Of a stretch of 64,000 bases of DNA, positions 1 through 12,245 are shown one piece after another. The translations under genes were made by a program, and so were the position numbers. The number at the start of each line of letters is the position of its first letter. Positions within the stretch are counted from its first letter, which is position 1. Origin of the DNA: Datisca glomerata (Eukaryota; Streptophyta; Magnoliopsida; Cucurbitales; Datiscaceae); assembly GCA_003255025.1 (NCBI GenBank), contig QANY01007306.1, positions 1,412,707 through 1,476,706 of the forward strand, given 5' to 3'. The notes beneath the pieces were generated by a model. That model was not told the origin of the DNA. It made no database searches and worked only from the letters and a program-made list of their open reading frames with translations.

Positions 1-1300
1 GGATCTTATGAGCCTTGTGGGAAGGACTCTCTCAAGAATGCCTCAATCAATCTCTGAACTGGGGCTAGGAGATCCCAGAAGCTCTGAGTAGTACTTTACT
101 ATGTATTCACGGACTTGTTTTGGATCAGAAATGATGCTGCCATTGTCTGTCAGGTGGGTAGTTCTAGATCTAATCATGTTCTTCTTCATACTTTGGAAGA
201 AGAATTGGGTGTTTTGATCCCTCAGATTCAGCCAATGGACTCTTGATTTCTGTTTGTAAAAGCATTCTTCAGCATGTCTAAGCTCCAAAAAAGTATAACA
301 AGCTTCATGCTCACTCTTTTGGAGCTCCTAATTATTGGGATCAGAAGCTAAAAGTTGTTACACTTGATCCAAATGTGTTCTAGCAATTCATGTTCTTATA
401 GTAATTTCACTACAATGTAATTTATTGAATGTCTTACGGGTTTTTTTAACAGCTCTAAGCTTAGAGAAAACTTGAAACATGGAAGTTCCATTAACTTCAG
501 TGTCTCATGCTTGTTGAATAGTGGGTCAGAACCCTTCCTTATCAAATCAAAAGTTGAAAATTTGAAACTGGTTTTTGGCTTTGCTTGGTTATTACACAAC
601 TGAAGAATGATTGGGTTGTGATCCAAGATACTAGGGGTTTCAAAATGGCATGTTGTATTAGGAAAATAGTCTCTCCAATGAGAATTACAAAGTGCTCTAT
701 CAAGTTTGCACATTATGAAATTTAGATCGTCTTACTTGTTAGACCAAGTGAATTGGCAACCTGAGTAAGCTAAGTCCTCAACCTTAATGTGGTGTAAGTA
801 ATCCTTAAATTCATTCATCCCATCTGTCTAAGCAACATTACCCTCACTTTTCTCACTAGAGCATGTCATAACATTGAAGTCTCCTAAAATAAGCCATGGA
901 GAATTAGCGCAGATTGAGAATTGGCTAGTAAGTGAATTCCAGAGTTGTTGTATACCTAGCTTGGTGTTTACTGCATATATATAAATGATGTAAAGCAAGT
1001 AACCTGCTTCTCAATAAAGATAAGCTTACAAAGAATAGATTGGTCAGAAGTATCTAACACTAGCAAGTCAATAATAGATCTATCCCAAGCTACCCAGATT
1101 CTACGACCCTTTGAACATTGATAATTGTTAACAATGCCCTAGTTAGGGAACACCCCTTCATAAATAGAATTAAAAATTTAGGTTGGTCTCAATTACAGAA
1201 TACACAGAAAGATTAAAATCTCTACAAAGTTTTCTAACATCATCTTGTTATAGGGAGCCATAGGCTCCCTAATGTTCCATCTAGCAATATTAAAAGTAAA
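1..1300 (-). pseudogene. LINE ORF2 relic: apurinic-like endonuclease domain and start of the RT region
   Basis: Minus-strand conceptual translation shows endonuclease landmarks in order: NIARWNIREP near 1290, RRIWVAWDRS near 1110, PWLILGDFNVM near 900-860 (the GDFN active-site motif), CQFTWSNK near 755, KLDRALCNSHWRDYFPN near 710, and LDHNPIIL near 620 (equivalent to the usual SDHxP). At 43-288 the sequence KQKSRVHWLNLRDQNTQFF corresponds to the conserved linker before reverse transcriptase. In the family this endonuclease nicks target DNA for target-primed reverse transcription. Internal stops show that this copy is dead, and the RT domain lies beyond the window edge. Confidence 0.8.
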
Positions 1301-1397
1301 TTAGGAATTTGAGCTCCTAAGGGAGGACAAAATCTTACCACATTTTTTGGCAGGGTGGGGGGTTCCTTTCTTCTTCTTCTTCTTCCTTTTCCCTGAG

Positions 1398-3463
1398 CTA
1401 GAACCTGAGTTTGGAGGTAAAACAGCTAAGGGAACTAAAGAATGAACATGAGTGTGCAAGCTCCCTCATTAGGGAGGGGGTAGAACCTCTCATGCTCTTC
1501 TTTGAGGTAAACAGGGTCCAAACTCCCTCATTAGGGAGAAGATGAAGAGATGGAGTAATGTGATTTTGCATGGGAAGCTTGAGGAATGGAAGGGTGAGGT
1601 AGTAATGGTAGGGGCAAGGTTGAGTTGTGGGGTGGGGGAAGGGGGGAGACCCTTTGAGGAGAGGGGAAGAGGGATGTTCATGTTTACCTTTTGGCATAAA
1701 ATCACAATCATGGCTAAATACCCTACATTTGTTGCATTTCTTAGGCATTCCTTCATACTCATCAGTCACTGCAATTGGGATCCATCATTCCACTCCTAAG
1801 TCAATATCAAAGTTCTTGATTAACTTGGTATCTATGCCAATCTCTACACAAACCTGAGCATAACCTTTAGCAATACCCTTAGCAGTTAGAGAGTCAGAAT
1901 AGAGAGGGACTCCAACTTCACTTCATATATTACTCAAAGCTTCAGAATTCAAAAGTTCAACAGGGAGATGCCAGAATTTGACCCAAATAGGAAATTTGGT
2001 CACTTTATATTTGATAAAGTTAGTGTTAGGCTCCCAAGGTTTTGGAATTAATGGCTTACCGGGGAGATGCCATGGTCCATCAGCAAGGAGGGCATCTCTT
2101 TCTTCAATAGAACCAAATTTGAAGTAGAACATTCCCCTTGAGACAGACACATCCAAAAGACCTATGTGCTTCCAAATCTGTGTAGCTATCTTTTGACCAA
2201 ATGCAATGGAGCTGTCTTGCCCACTAAGAAGCTAACAAGGCAACATTCCCATTTAGAGAAGCTCTCATGGGCCACATGGCCAGGTAACATGACTGTCATA
2301 CCCACAGAACCAATAATTGTAGTATTTTCAAAACGCAACTTCAACCTCTATTTGTTGTTCTTTCTGAGTTTATCCGCCCAAGTTCCACTTCTCTAAAGAT
2401 TCTTAAGGGAGGTTGGACAAAAATTCTCGTACACTTTATTTCTCTCCAAAGGTCGGGAGGAAGGAACTTCTTCCTTGCTGCAAAGACCCTGTGTAATGGC
2501 AACAGGGTTGACTTTTGGGAAGTATTCACAATTCCTTCGAACACCCTGAGTAAAGGCATACAACTCAAGTTCCTCCACACTTCATCATATTCAGGGAAAT
2601 TAGAAGGATCTGGTCTTCGAGCATTTGGAGAAGGTAAATGTGACGTCGCATGTGCGAAAGGGATAAGTTGGAGTTATCCTTGTGTTCATTTTGGGCAGGC
2701 AATCCCTGGCTGATTTGTACATCGAGAGAGGCAAGAGGAATAAGGTCTAATCCCTCATTAATGGGGCCATTAATATGGTTGAAAAAGCTAGGGGAAACGG
2801 CTAAAAACTTCCCTTTATCATTAATGAAGCCCTACATGTTCGTACGTGGGGAGGTCACGTCATTTTCATGCGCGGGAAATAGCTTAGGATTTTTTAAAGT
2901 AGCTTCTGAGGTGGCACCCTTTAACTGGTCCACGCTGGATAAGTGGGAACACAGGATATTAGGACAGGTTGTCTGCACTGTATCACTCCGTTGAGCTTCG
3001 CCCTTAGCTAACGAACCCTGGGAAGATTTGGGAAGTTTCTCCGTCATTTTCTCTCTCGTGGGAGCCACTAGTTTAATAGTTTGTCTATGCTTGTGCATTA
3101 AAGCACCATTAATGACATTTATTCATGAGAGGACCCACCTAGTAAATGTTTTGACATAGGCAACACCACCGTGTTGTCCTCACTCGATGAGTCATTTGAA
3201 GGATTGGCCCTATTAACTGCATTCTTTGATTTTGTCTCTTCTAAACCTCGTACCTGGATTAAATGCTCTGCAACTTTGTAGGCACCCACCTTCTTCTCGT
3301 TGAGATAGGAGCTTTGGGAAGGACTTTTACTAACCAAACTCGTGGTTGAAGTTGTCTTCTTTGCTTCCAACTTAGTTTCTGTAGGATTGGAACCCTCAAA
3401 ATAAGTTTCATTGACCATGGTGGTCGGAGGATACTCCCTCCCGGAGGAGGAGCAATCGTACAA
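1398..3463 (-). pseudogene. LINE ORF1 relic: DUF4283 and zinc-knuckle protein
   Basis: The N-terminal part (about 3463-2830) is Ser/Thr/Lys-rich with no recognisable domain. A DUF4283-like core follows at about 2400-1930 with motifs such as FSKWECCLVSFLVGK, RDALLADGPWHLPGKPLI and KPWEPNTNF, split by a frameshift near 2200. A Cys/His cluster (CNKCRVFSHDC) lies at about 1700-1730, matching the zinc knuckle that follows DUF4283 in plant LINE ORF1 proteins. In the family this protein binds element RNA. Several stops and frame changes make this copy non-functional. The domain order is well supported; the exact start is not. Confidence 0.75.
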
Positions 3464-3499
3464 GGATTTTAGAGAGAAGGGAGAGCTTCTCTCTCTAAA

Positions 3500-5859
3500 A
3501 GAACGTGAATGTCTTTTTCATTTTTCTCTTCTCACATGTCTCTTTTTAAAATTTTCTCATATACTTTTAAGTCCAAGGATAATACGAGAGTGTTGTAAAC
3601 ATCTATTAACTATTATAACAAACTCATGTGTTAATACTATTAAACAATGTAATTCCAGAAATTAATTATTGTACCTTATACAAAGCGTCACTGCAAAAAC
3701 TTAAGGGATCATGAATTCAATTCACTTATCCCTAGCCAAATTGGTACAAAAGGCCTGAAATATAACACTGTATATGAAAATGAGATGGGTTTGCACAATA
3801 GTTTGGTCCTTCACTTCTTACATTGATGGTGTGCGGTAGTTGGTTTGAATCATAGTATCAATCAAAGAATTTGTGACGTTTGATAAAAATAAAAGGCTAA
3901 ATTACACTAAACTCCCTTACCTTTGGAGGTAGTTACATTTAGTCCCTAAACTTTTATTTTTTAAGAACATACAATCCGAAATTAATCTTCTATAACAATC
4001 ATTAACAAAAGCAACCATGTGACACGCACATATTTGTGAGATAATTAGCTTGAAAATACCATAACTTTGTCATTTTTTGGTATATTCACTACTTGTCCAT
4101 CTATGGTCTTTATCAATCTCTCTCTTCATAGTTAATTCTTTAATGTTTTTCAAAAACGAAATTGTGAAACAGTGAAAACCCTAAATGACCTAATATTTAT
4201 GAATAATACTAATTAGTGTTATCATGTCTTCTAATACAGACGGGCAAACATAACCTATATGGTCTAATATCTATGAACAATATCTCTCATGCTCAAATGA
4301 ATGCTCCTGGATCAGGAACATCATGATGGCATAGAGCTCATCACGACAACCATGTGGTGAGAGGCAGTAAATTTATAACACTACTATACATATATATTAC
4401 CCTAACTACTTTTTGAAATTTTGTACATTATCTTTAAACACAATATAAACATAAAAAAATATATGAGGATTTTTTCAACAATTTTGTTTAAATGATCATC
4501 TTCAAAGATTTTCTCTCGTAACTATTACTATCTAAAATATGAAAGATAAATGATGAATAAATGATAAGTCTCAAATTAATTCATTATTGTTTGTAGCATA
4601 GAAGTTGACAAGACTATCTTAAAAATACATAATGACCTAATATTGGCTTTGCGTGGATAAATTGATTATACATAGATATAGACACTCAATAGTTGTATAT
4701 ATGCTGCATTTTATCTATATATAATAATAATTAGATGTCGCTTGATGTAAGAATTATTTTATGAACCTTTTTATCAGAGTACAATTATGTTATTCCAATA
4801 CTACCCTTCTTTCTTTTAATTTGTCAAGATACAATTGGTTGATATATATATATATATATACACACACAATATACTTAATTACATTAGATAAAAAAAATAA
4901 TTAATTACATTGAATAGAGTCTGTTCGTTTTTACCATTCAACTTTAAGATTCTTCAAATAGGATTGATGGTGATAAAAAGTTACATCTTTATGTAAACGT
5001 GGAAGACAAAAGGCTTATTTCTTTATTATCAATCAATAAATAGACAATGGAGAAATACACTATAAATTTTGAGTTTGTTTGCGGAAGTTTTTTTATTTTG
5101 TTGAGTGAGTTTTTCAATATCATTTTCTATTTTTATTTGTTAATTTACATTTTTTTCATAGAGTTTTTAATGTCCGATTCTTTGTTTTATATTATCTTGA
5201 TTTTGTTTAATAATTCTTATGTACTTTATTTACGTCTCTCTATATTTGGTTTATTGTTCAAACAAATTCTCTTTTTCTTTCTCAGACCAATGGTTCTCGT
5301 TGTTGTCTACAATTCCAACGTTTGCTTCTCAACTTTGATCTTATAGTTTAGCATACTTCTATTTTAGGGCCCAATCAGTTGGTTATAAAAATCATTATAT
5401 TAATCTTTAGTGCTCTATTTTTAAATCTTATTTCCTATTTACTTTTACTAATCTCTTTACATTTGATTTTTGGCAACTAATAATATTATCAACTTCTATT
5501 TATTATCGATTTCTGATGGATATTTTTGAATACATGTTTAAGAGTTAATATCATGCTCCAATTTTACTATCATGCATGCATATAATTTTACACAAAATCT
5601 TTACTTTGTGTGAAGCTTTTAATAGTCTTTTATATAAAAAAAAAGTTGTGTTTAAGAGTTAATGTTAAAATTAATATAATTAATGTAATTTAATTTTATG
5701 GTCTCTTCATATGTTTTCAAAACGAAAAGAAAAAAGCTCTTTGTATGCAAAAGACCTATTCATTCCCTATGTATATGATTTTGCATTAATTTGCGCATGC
5801 TGTAACTTTTTACTAACAAAATTTGTAATTTTGGCTTAAATAATTTATGTATAATAATA
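3500..5859. other. AT-rich intergenic DNA, no gene recognised
   Basis: No coding region, RNA gene or bounded transposon could be supported here. A (ta)n/(ca)n microsatellite lies at 4842-4869. Around 3893-3960 there is a phrase of the kind seen in dispersed plant intergenic repeats (ggctaaattacactaaac), but no ends could be defined. A 99-codon open frame at 5047-5346 is Phe/Leu/Ile-rich and reflects T-rich composition. Confidence 0.6.
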
Positions 5860-6401
5860 TCTATCTATATCTAAATCTTTTCTTACTATTGTAAATATGA
5901 CCTAAAGGGGAGAATTGATTCTCTTTTTTACCCTTTAAAGTTTACAAATATATAGAAAATTATGTAACATTCTTAAAGATTGATTTCAAGATCATTTATA
6001 CAACAAATAGTTAATTTTCAGTGCATAATAATTTTATTTGTTAGTATTTTATAAATTAAAATATTATGTAGTATTTATGTTATCAGAAACATAAAAACTT
6101 CATATAAATAAATTTATAGAAAGACATTAATATTTTCAAAAATGAAAATTTTTCTCTTAATATAGTATAATCATTTATTAAGAATACGACAAATTGACAA
6201 AATAGAATCATTTTCTATATCATTCAAAGAGCACTACAATTGTAGTATTATAAATAAGTTATTATTATTACTATTTTACTTTTAGTTTAGATTTAGAATA
6301 AATTTTAAGGATGAAGTATTTATTTTAACGTTAATGCTAATTATAAATCACGTACATTTTAAATTGATTGAACACATGTGAAACACATATTTTTTAACTA
6401 G
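5860..6401 (+). mobile_element. probable non-autonomous Helitron
   Basis: The left end reads TCTATCTATATCTAAATC preceded by A (5859). The right end is a small hairpin (ATGTG, loop aaa, CACAT at 6376-6388), then a short T-rich stretch, then CTAG at 6398-6401 followed by T (6402). TC at the 5' end, a hairpin about 10 nt before a terminal CTRR, and insertion between A and T without target duplication are the Helitron hallmarks. The length, about 542 bp, fits a non-coding derivative. No Rep/helicase coding sequence is present. The stem is short, so this is a structural inference. Confidence 0.5.
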
Positions 6402-6529
6402 TGTATTAAAAGAAAGTATAATAGTACACAATAGTACATCTATTTAGATTAGTTTCTATTTCAATTATAATAATTTTTTGATAAATAATTTTCTACCCGC
6501 TATATGATACTGATGTTTTTAGTTGGTAA

Positions 6530-6571
6530 TAGTTACACAACCGCACGTGCAAACACATAAGCATTTTCTAG
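6530..6571 (+). mobile_element. second Helitron-like 3' terminus
   Basis: A decayed hairpin (ACGTG / CACAT with one mismatch, 6545-6558) is followed by a spacer and CTAG at 6568-6571, then T. It shares the phrase AAACACATA with the terminus ending at 6401, only 170 bp away. It could belong to a related copy into which the first was inserted. The matching 5' end was not identified. Confidence 0.4.
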
Positions 6572-7299
6572 TTTCCTTAAAATTGATGCGTAAAAGAAAG
6601 CATAAAAGTCGTCTCTATTGGGGCAGCTCAAAGGACCTATTCTCCGGCCTAACCAATGACCATATTTTAACCTCTTGTGAGCATTCAAATTACATAATTA
6701 CCCCACATCAATATTTCCTTTTAATTTCTGTAAGTAAATAGAAAAAGTCTATTTTAACTGGTAAGGGTTACCAAGAAGTTGTCATGATAATTTGTTCTAT
6801 TTTTTTATTTGGAGAATAATATATAACCTCAACGCTTTTGATCTATACTTTTCCACACATAAACGTGAATGGTTGGGTCGGTCTCCTTTAATGGTCAAAA
6901 TATGGTAACATTTGTATTATTTAATGAGTAAAATGTTATTTTCTATCGTTTCAGATGAGTTTTATACCTATAACCATTTACTTTTTCTACTATAATTATT
7001 TAAAAATAATGATGGTAAATATGTCTTTTTTTAAAACATCCTAAAAAATAACCTAGATATAAAAAACACCAAAAATAGATTGAGAAATAATTTTTTTTTA
7101 CAATTATAGCCATTTTTAAAGTGGGGTGCATTTTTTTAAGTATTACGTGCACAAGTTTTGAATTTTACACAATTTGAAATTTGCGCCGATTTTGAATGTA
7201 TGTGTGATTTTGAACGCTCATAAAATAATGAGTCAGTCTGGATTTTTCTTCATTGCACTTTATCTTAAGCAGGCTTCAGATAGCCTTCAAATGGCTTAT
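6572..7299. other. AT-rich intergenic DNA
   Basis: Nothing recognisable. Only short AT-rich open frames are present. Confidence 0.5.
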
Positions 7300-7850
7300 A
7301 CCAGGGACAAACGTTCTCATGATTGACTACTAACCCCGATCCCTCACTAGGCCAGGATAGACTAGGATCAAACCATCATTTTTCCATGGAAGGATGTATA
7401 AGAAGAAGATAAACCCCTATTAAGTGCTTTCTCCACAATAATGAAAAGTCTAGGGTTCCAAACCTTGACGAAGTCCTTTTGAGCTTATAAAGAAACCATA
7501 AGATGATCCATTGACCAATACATAAAATTTTTTCTTTTTCAAATCACTTTTTATGAGTAAAATGAAAGTGTTTGAGAAAGAAAACTGACCCATGACTTAA
7601 AAGAGGAAATCCCATTCCAGACGATCGTATACCTTCATCATATCAAGTTTGAAGATGATATTGCATTCATACGTGTGCTTATCAATTTCTCTCACAAGTT
7701 CATGAACAATGGTTATGTTATCATATATTAAATGATCTTTAACAAACACGCATTGGTCATTAGAGATGATGATTGTAAGAAGTCAATTCAACCTGTTGGA
7801 TATGATCTTGGTGATCACTTTTAACTAAAGTTACAAAGGCTGATTGGCCT
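7300..7850 (-). pseudogene. LINE reverse-transcriptase fragment
   Basis: No long open frame survives, but the minus-strand translation recovers ordered L1-type RT motifs: ITKIISNRLN near 7835, ISNDQCVFVKDHLIYDNI near 7760, then KLDMMKVYDRLEWDF near 7650-7605, which corresponds to the KLDMxKAYDRxEW block containing the first catalytic Asp. Further on are VLVNGSSYGFF and SSKGLRQG near 7500-7440, the conserved block before the usual DPLSP. Stops and shifts interrupt it. It is a fragment of a different LINE copy from the one at 1-3470, whose own RT would lie beyond coordinate 1. Confidence 0.75.
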
Positions 7851-9892
7851 TATATATACATATGCAATACATATACATTATGTTTTTTTGAAAATTTTTT
7901 GTATATTTTACAATATTTATGTTGAACATTTACTATAGTTATGATATATTTTTAATTAGTATATTTACACTATTTATGTTTTGTTAAAATAAGAATGTTA
8001 TTTGTTTTTATACTTTTCATTATTTTATGCATGTAATATATTTATGTTCTGATGTGAGGTGATAGTAGGGGTTGGTGGGATATGTGAGTAGATGATCAAT
8101 TAAAGAATCATTTGTTTATTTAACTAAAATAATAACAATTTATTTATTTATTGCATTAATGGAGAAGGGGCTAAAGGGTAAATGAAGGTGGACGAATGGG
8201 TGGGGTGCAATTGGGAGGGGAAGACCGTGGCCTGAGTAGAACTATTTTTTAGGGAGAAAAGTAAGAATGACCGGTTTTGAAGAATATTTAAGTAAATGGT
8301 CATATAATTAAAAATAGTAGAATCGGACAAAAAAAATTTTGATTGACGTGAATGACTTAGTAAATCACAGAAACCATGGCTAGTTTCATGTAAGAATATT
8401 GAAAACTCGACAATTTTTATTAAAAAAAATTTAAATATATATTTACTTAACTCAAACCTCAAAATCTATTTTCTAATCATTTCCATACGTTTTATTTATG
8501 TTTTATGTTGCTCTATATTTGTATTTTTTTTAAGTTACATTTTTTTATGTAGCCTATTATTTTATATGCTGATGATAGACTATTATTTTTATATGTTGTA
8601 TAATCGAATCATTTTTTATGTCGCAATTGGACGATTCAGCCCGTTTTAATTGGCGTAAATCAAGAGAAATTTACACATATAGTCAAGTTTAAAGGTAGTG
8701 TTTAGATAAACATAAGATTTTTTAGAGTTTTAAGAAATAGCAACTTGTTATAATTTTCAATAATTATTGATCAAAATATCTTTAATCATATTTAAGGGGT
8801 GTTTCAAAATAAAAGTAACTTAAAATTAGTCAATAAAAAGTGAAAGCAAATAAAGATAAGAATATATACATTTAATTAAAATAATGATCTAAATAAAGAT
8901 AAGAATATGTAGTCAATCAATTAAAAGTTGTCTTTTTTTATTTTAAATTTTTGTGGGTTTGTTATGATATCATTATATATTCTTATATTCAAAAAGAATA
9001 AGATAATTAATGCTTGAAAACCAAAAAATAAATTCAAATTTTGAATTTTTCTCTAGAAAATGATAATATTTCATATTCTATCAACTATTAACGAATCAGA
9101 AAATAATCATATACATAAGTAAATATTTACAAGGCAGAAAATAATCAGATCAATATACTGTTAAACTTCCTGAAACTATTAACTTGATGACTCCAAGTAG
9201 AAAAACATCACAATTTTCAGATTCAAGAAACTATTTATTCTACATGTTTCACGTTTTGTTGCAAATGGAAGAAATGCAATAAAATTACATAAGCTATTAT
9301 TTTCTATTGAACTTCTTTAGAAAATAACAAACAGATGAATTCGATAAACAAAAAAAATCGCCTATATTCGGTACTATTAAACATTAAAATAACTTCTCAT
9401 AATTAAAACATAATGCTGATTATTTTAGAGGATCTTAGCAGATTTTTAGGAAACTATTAAAATCCTTAAATAAAGGAGATTAAAATATAAAAAAAAAACT
9501 ACCATTTAAATTCCAACCAAAAATTTGTAAAACAAAAGGTATCAATGTTTTTTTTATCATTAATTAGTTAATGATGTGACATTAAAAATTGTCTATTATT
9601 ACAAGTAAATAAACTCTACTATATCTTAAATTGAGTTTTAAAACTTAACTATTTGAAGCAATTGATTTAAGCGATTTGATTTAAAACATGTCATCCATAT
9701 CGATTCAGGAAACCTGCATGGATCATGTGGTAGATGACCCGATTTGAACTGACTTGGCTCATCTCGTCTACCATCTCTCTATATGGATAAGATCGGTTAA
9801 CACGGTATAATCTCGTCGTGTACAATTTGTCTCTCGTCAGCTTACTTAAGTATGAGTATACATCATTAGCACTTACGCCAACTTTGTAAAAA
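7851..9892. other. AT-rich intergenic DNA, no gene recognised
   Basis: Open frames at 8148-8462 (-) and 9691-9900 (-) show no family resemblance, no splice context and no codon bias. I see no RNA gene or bounded element in this stretch. Confidence 0.5.
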
Positions 9893-10083
9893 CTAGTCAA
9901 AGAGCATGTGGCTTTGCACGTGTTTAAGAAATCAAACTGTGGTTAATTAGAAATTAAGCAATAAAACTCATATTTATAGTGTACTTTAGAAGCGATGGAA
10001 ATGGAAATGAATCGACAAACTTTACTAAAAATAGGAATATTGAATTACAGATTATGCATCTCTGATAAAAATAAGTAGATAGA
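9893..10083 (-). mobile_element. Helitron-like 3' end, possibly a very short element
   Basis: Read on the minus strand, a hairpin-like CACGTG / CACATG segment (9904-9922) is followed by CTCTTTGACTAG and then T, so the terminal CTAG is at 9896-9893. A TC-start candidate, TCTATCTACTTATTTTTATC preceded by A, begins at 10083 on the same strand. The 3' terminus resembles those at 6401 and 6571. Pairing with the 10083 start, giving only 191 bp, is tentative. Confidence 0.35.
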
Positions 10084-10186
10084 TTCAGTATGTGCGCGCA
10101 ACAACAATCAAGCAATTACATATTTCTAAATCAAGATAAGAAGGGTAAGATTAGAATAGCATAATTATATTATGGACAAAATTGTT

Positions 10187-10302
10187 TATAAAATAATTCC
10201 TATCTAACGTTACTCTTAGCGTGTTATAGATTAGTCTAGGAAGTCTATAAAATAATTCTTATCTAACGTGACTCTTAACGGGTTATAGATTAGTCTAGGA
10301 AG
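10187..10302. repeat. two-copy tandem duplication, 58-bp unit
   Basis: A 58-bp unit beginning tataaaataattc is repeated once directly (10187-10244 and 10245-10302) with a handful of substitutions. It lies at the edge of a possible LINE tail. No function can be inferred. Confidence 0.9.
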
Positions 10303-10329
10303 TTAAATTTCAATCAAAGAAATTACAAA

Positions 10330-10620
10330 CTATACAAGGAGAATACATAAAGTATACAAAAGAAAAAAAATACAAGCCAACCAGGGGTAAAACCAAGCAG
10401 AACCGAACCTAAACAAAAAGCTATTAAAAAGTTGCTATGAAGGAATTTTCACCTAACTTGAAGCCAAAGATTGACAGCGGATATTTCTATACCTTTAAAA
10501 TAACGAACTTTCTCTCTAATTGACCTAACGATACACAAAAACAGATATTCACTATCTCTAAGAGATCCCCTCAAAACAACGACGGTTCTTCTCAAGCCAA
10601 ACATAATGAGTTAAATTTGA
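10330..10620 (-). pseudogene. possible LINE ORF2 C-terminal tail
   Basis: Minus-strand translation starts with VWLEKNRRCFEGIS, resembling the W-x-ERNxRxFE motif near the C-terminus of plant L1 ORF2 proteins, followed by a T-rich 3'-UTR-like stretch. It breaks into stops soon after. The match is short, so confidence is limited. Confidence 0.35.
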
Positions 10621-12024
10621 GTTGAGCCTTTGTAAAAAATGTTATTTTCCTATATTGCTTATCTGGTAGAACTGGAATTTTTGTGTTTTGAGAGTTTTCT
10701 TAGATTTTCTAAGGTTATGAGAGAAATAACTCAATTTTATGTTTCGAGGATTTTTCAGGTACGGGTCAATATTACTTAAATAGGTCTGGATCTAAGGTTA
10801 TTTTGATCATTTATTTTTAAAATTAAATTTTTTATAACAGATTAGAGTTGTTTGTCTTTTCTTAACTACAAAAAATGTCTGTGTCTTTTAGATAAATCTC
10901 ATGGGATGTATAAGTGTTAGAGTAAGTAGTGCTACGTGTGCAACTAAGCCAAGTCAACTCCTCTCCTATTGTGACACGATGGCAGCCACTCAGTCTTTTC
11001 TTATTGGAAGCTCTCCAAGATGTTGGACTCTAATGAATCAATGATTGGTTCATTGATGAACCAATCATTTACTCCTCAAAGATGCTCAAATCCTTCCTAA
11101 ATGTATTGATTCCCCCGTGCATGGTGTGCATGAGATAGAATGATGTAATTGGCTCTCATTATTAATTTTTTATTATTCTTTATATTCTGGTAACAACTTA
11201 GCAAATCCCCGATCCCCAAAGGTTTTTATTTAAAGTTAGTTTTTTAGTGATGTAATGTAAACTCCCCGATCCCCAAAGGTTAAAGATATGTGTAATTTCA
11301 TAATTTTGAAATCTCCAATTCGAAATAAATCATAATTTTGAGAAAATTCTCAAATTAAAATATCTTAATTTACCCATGATAGAAAAACCCTTACCTTAAA
11401 TAACTGAAGCATTAAACTTATTCATGATCAAAATTTTAATCAATAAATAGCGGAAGCGATAAAGTGTCTTAAATGCATAATTAATAAAACCTCAAAAAAC
11501 TGAATTAAATTATGAAATAAAGTCAAAACTTGAAATTCATAATTCATGAAGCTTTCACTCATCATAATTTGTAGAAAAACATAACGTAAAATAAACTACT
11601 TAAATAATCAAGTTTAGCAGAAAACATTTTCCTAAGTTTTAAATCAAATCATAAACTAAAAACATAAATTCCTCTAATCTAACTGATTATGGCAGTCTCC
11701 CACTCATTCTTCTCGCCATCACCACCTGCATCATAAATAACTGCGGGGAATGAGTATTTTAAAATACTCAGTAAGCAAACTCACATAATAACATGCATCC
11801 ACATGTCATAAATGCAATCATGACATAATATAACTAAACTTGACATATATCATAAATGAAATAAAGTAATATATTTGATCATGACATGGCTTAACATAGC
11901 ACGAAAATAACACGTGTCTCAAACAAAATCATTTAACAATCTTAATCATATATTGTCTTGGCATATCCCCTAGTTAACAACATAATTAGAACTGATCACA
12001 CGTTAACTGAAACACATCATGACG

Positions 12025-12245
12025 GATTGGGTGACGAAACAGATGGCACACGTCGGACGATGAAACAGATGACACACATTGGGCGGCAGAACAGATGGCA
12101 CTCATAGGTGATAGAAAACGTGAACAGATGGCACCTTATGAGTGACAGAAAATATTTACAGATGACACCCAATGTATGACCAAAACATGAACAAATGACA
12201 CCCTATGTGTGACAAAAGCATGAACAGATGACACCCCATTCGTTT
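12025..12245. repeat. degenerate tandem array with (a)acagatgRcac core
   Basis: About seven imperfect copies of a unit of roughly 25-40 bp, each containing aacagatgGcac or aacagatgAcac, lie within the solo LTR. Copies have diverged, so the array is old or belongs to the LTR's normal structure. Confidence 0.7.

Larger units (their letters stand above)
1..3470 (-). mobile_element. L1-type LINE (non-LTR retrotransposon), decayed, cut by window start
   Basis: Read on the minus strand the domains run in the order of a plant L1/Cin4-like LINE: an ORF1-like region with a DUF4283 domain and a Cys-rich zinc knuckle, then an ORF2 endonuclease domain, then the linker leading to reverse transcriptase. 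The reverse transcriptase itself lies outside the window. Frameshifts and stops break both frames, so the element is inactive. The 5' boundary is not sharp: coding-like sequence begins near 3465 and no target-site duplication could be found because the 3' end is missing. A (ttc)n tract lies at 1368-1387. Confidence 0.85.

Noticed and set aside
2650..2994. Plus-strand 114-codon frame opposite the LINE
   Set aside because: It is the antisense shadow of LINE ORF1 coding sequence.
5047..5346. Plus-strand 99-codon hydrophobic frame
   Set aside because: Composed of Phe/Ile/Leu from T-rich DNA; no homology or gene context.
8148..8462. Minus-strand 104-codon frame
   Set aside because: No recognisable motif; sits in AT-rich intergenic DNA with no splice or promoter signals.
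9691..9900. Minus-strand 69-codon frame
   Set aside because: No family recognised, and its start overlaps a Helitron-like terminus.
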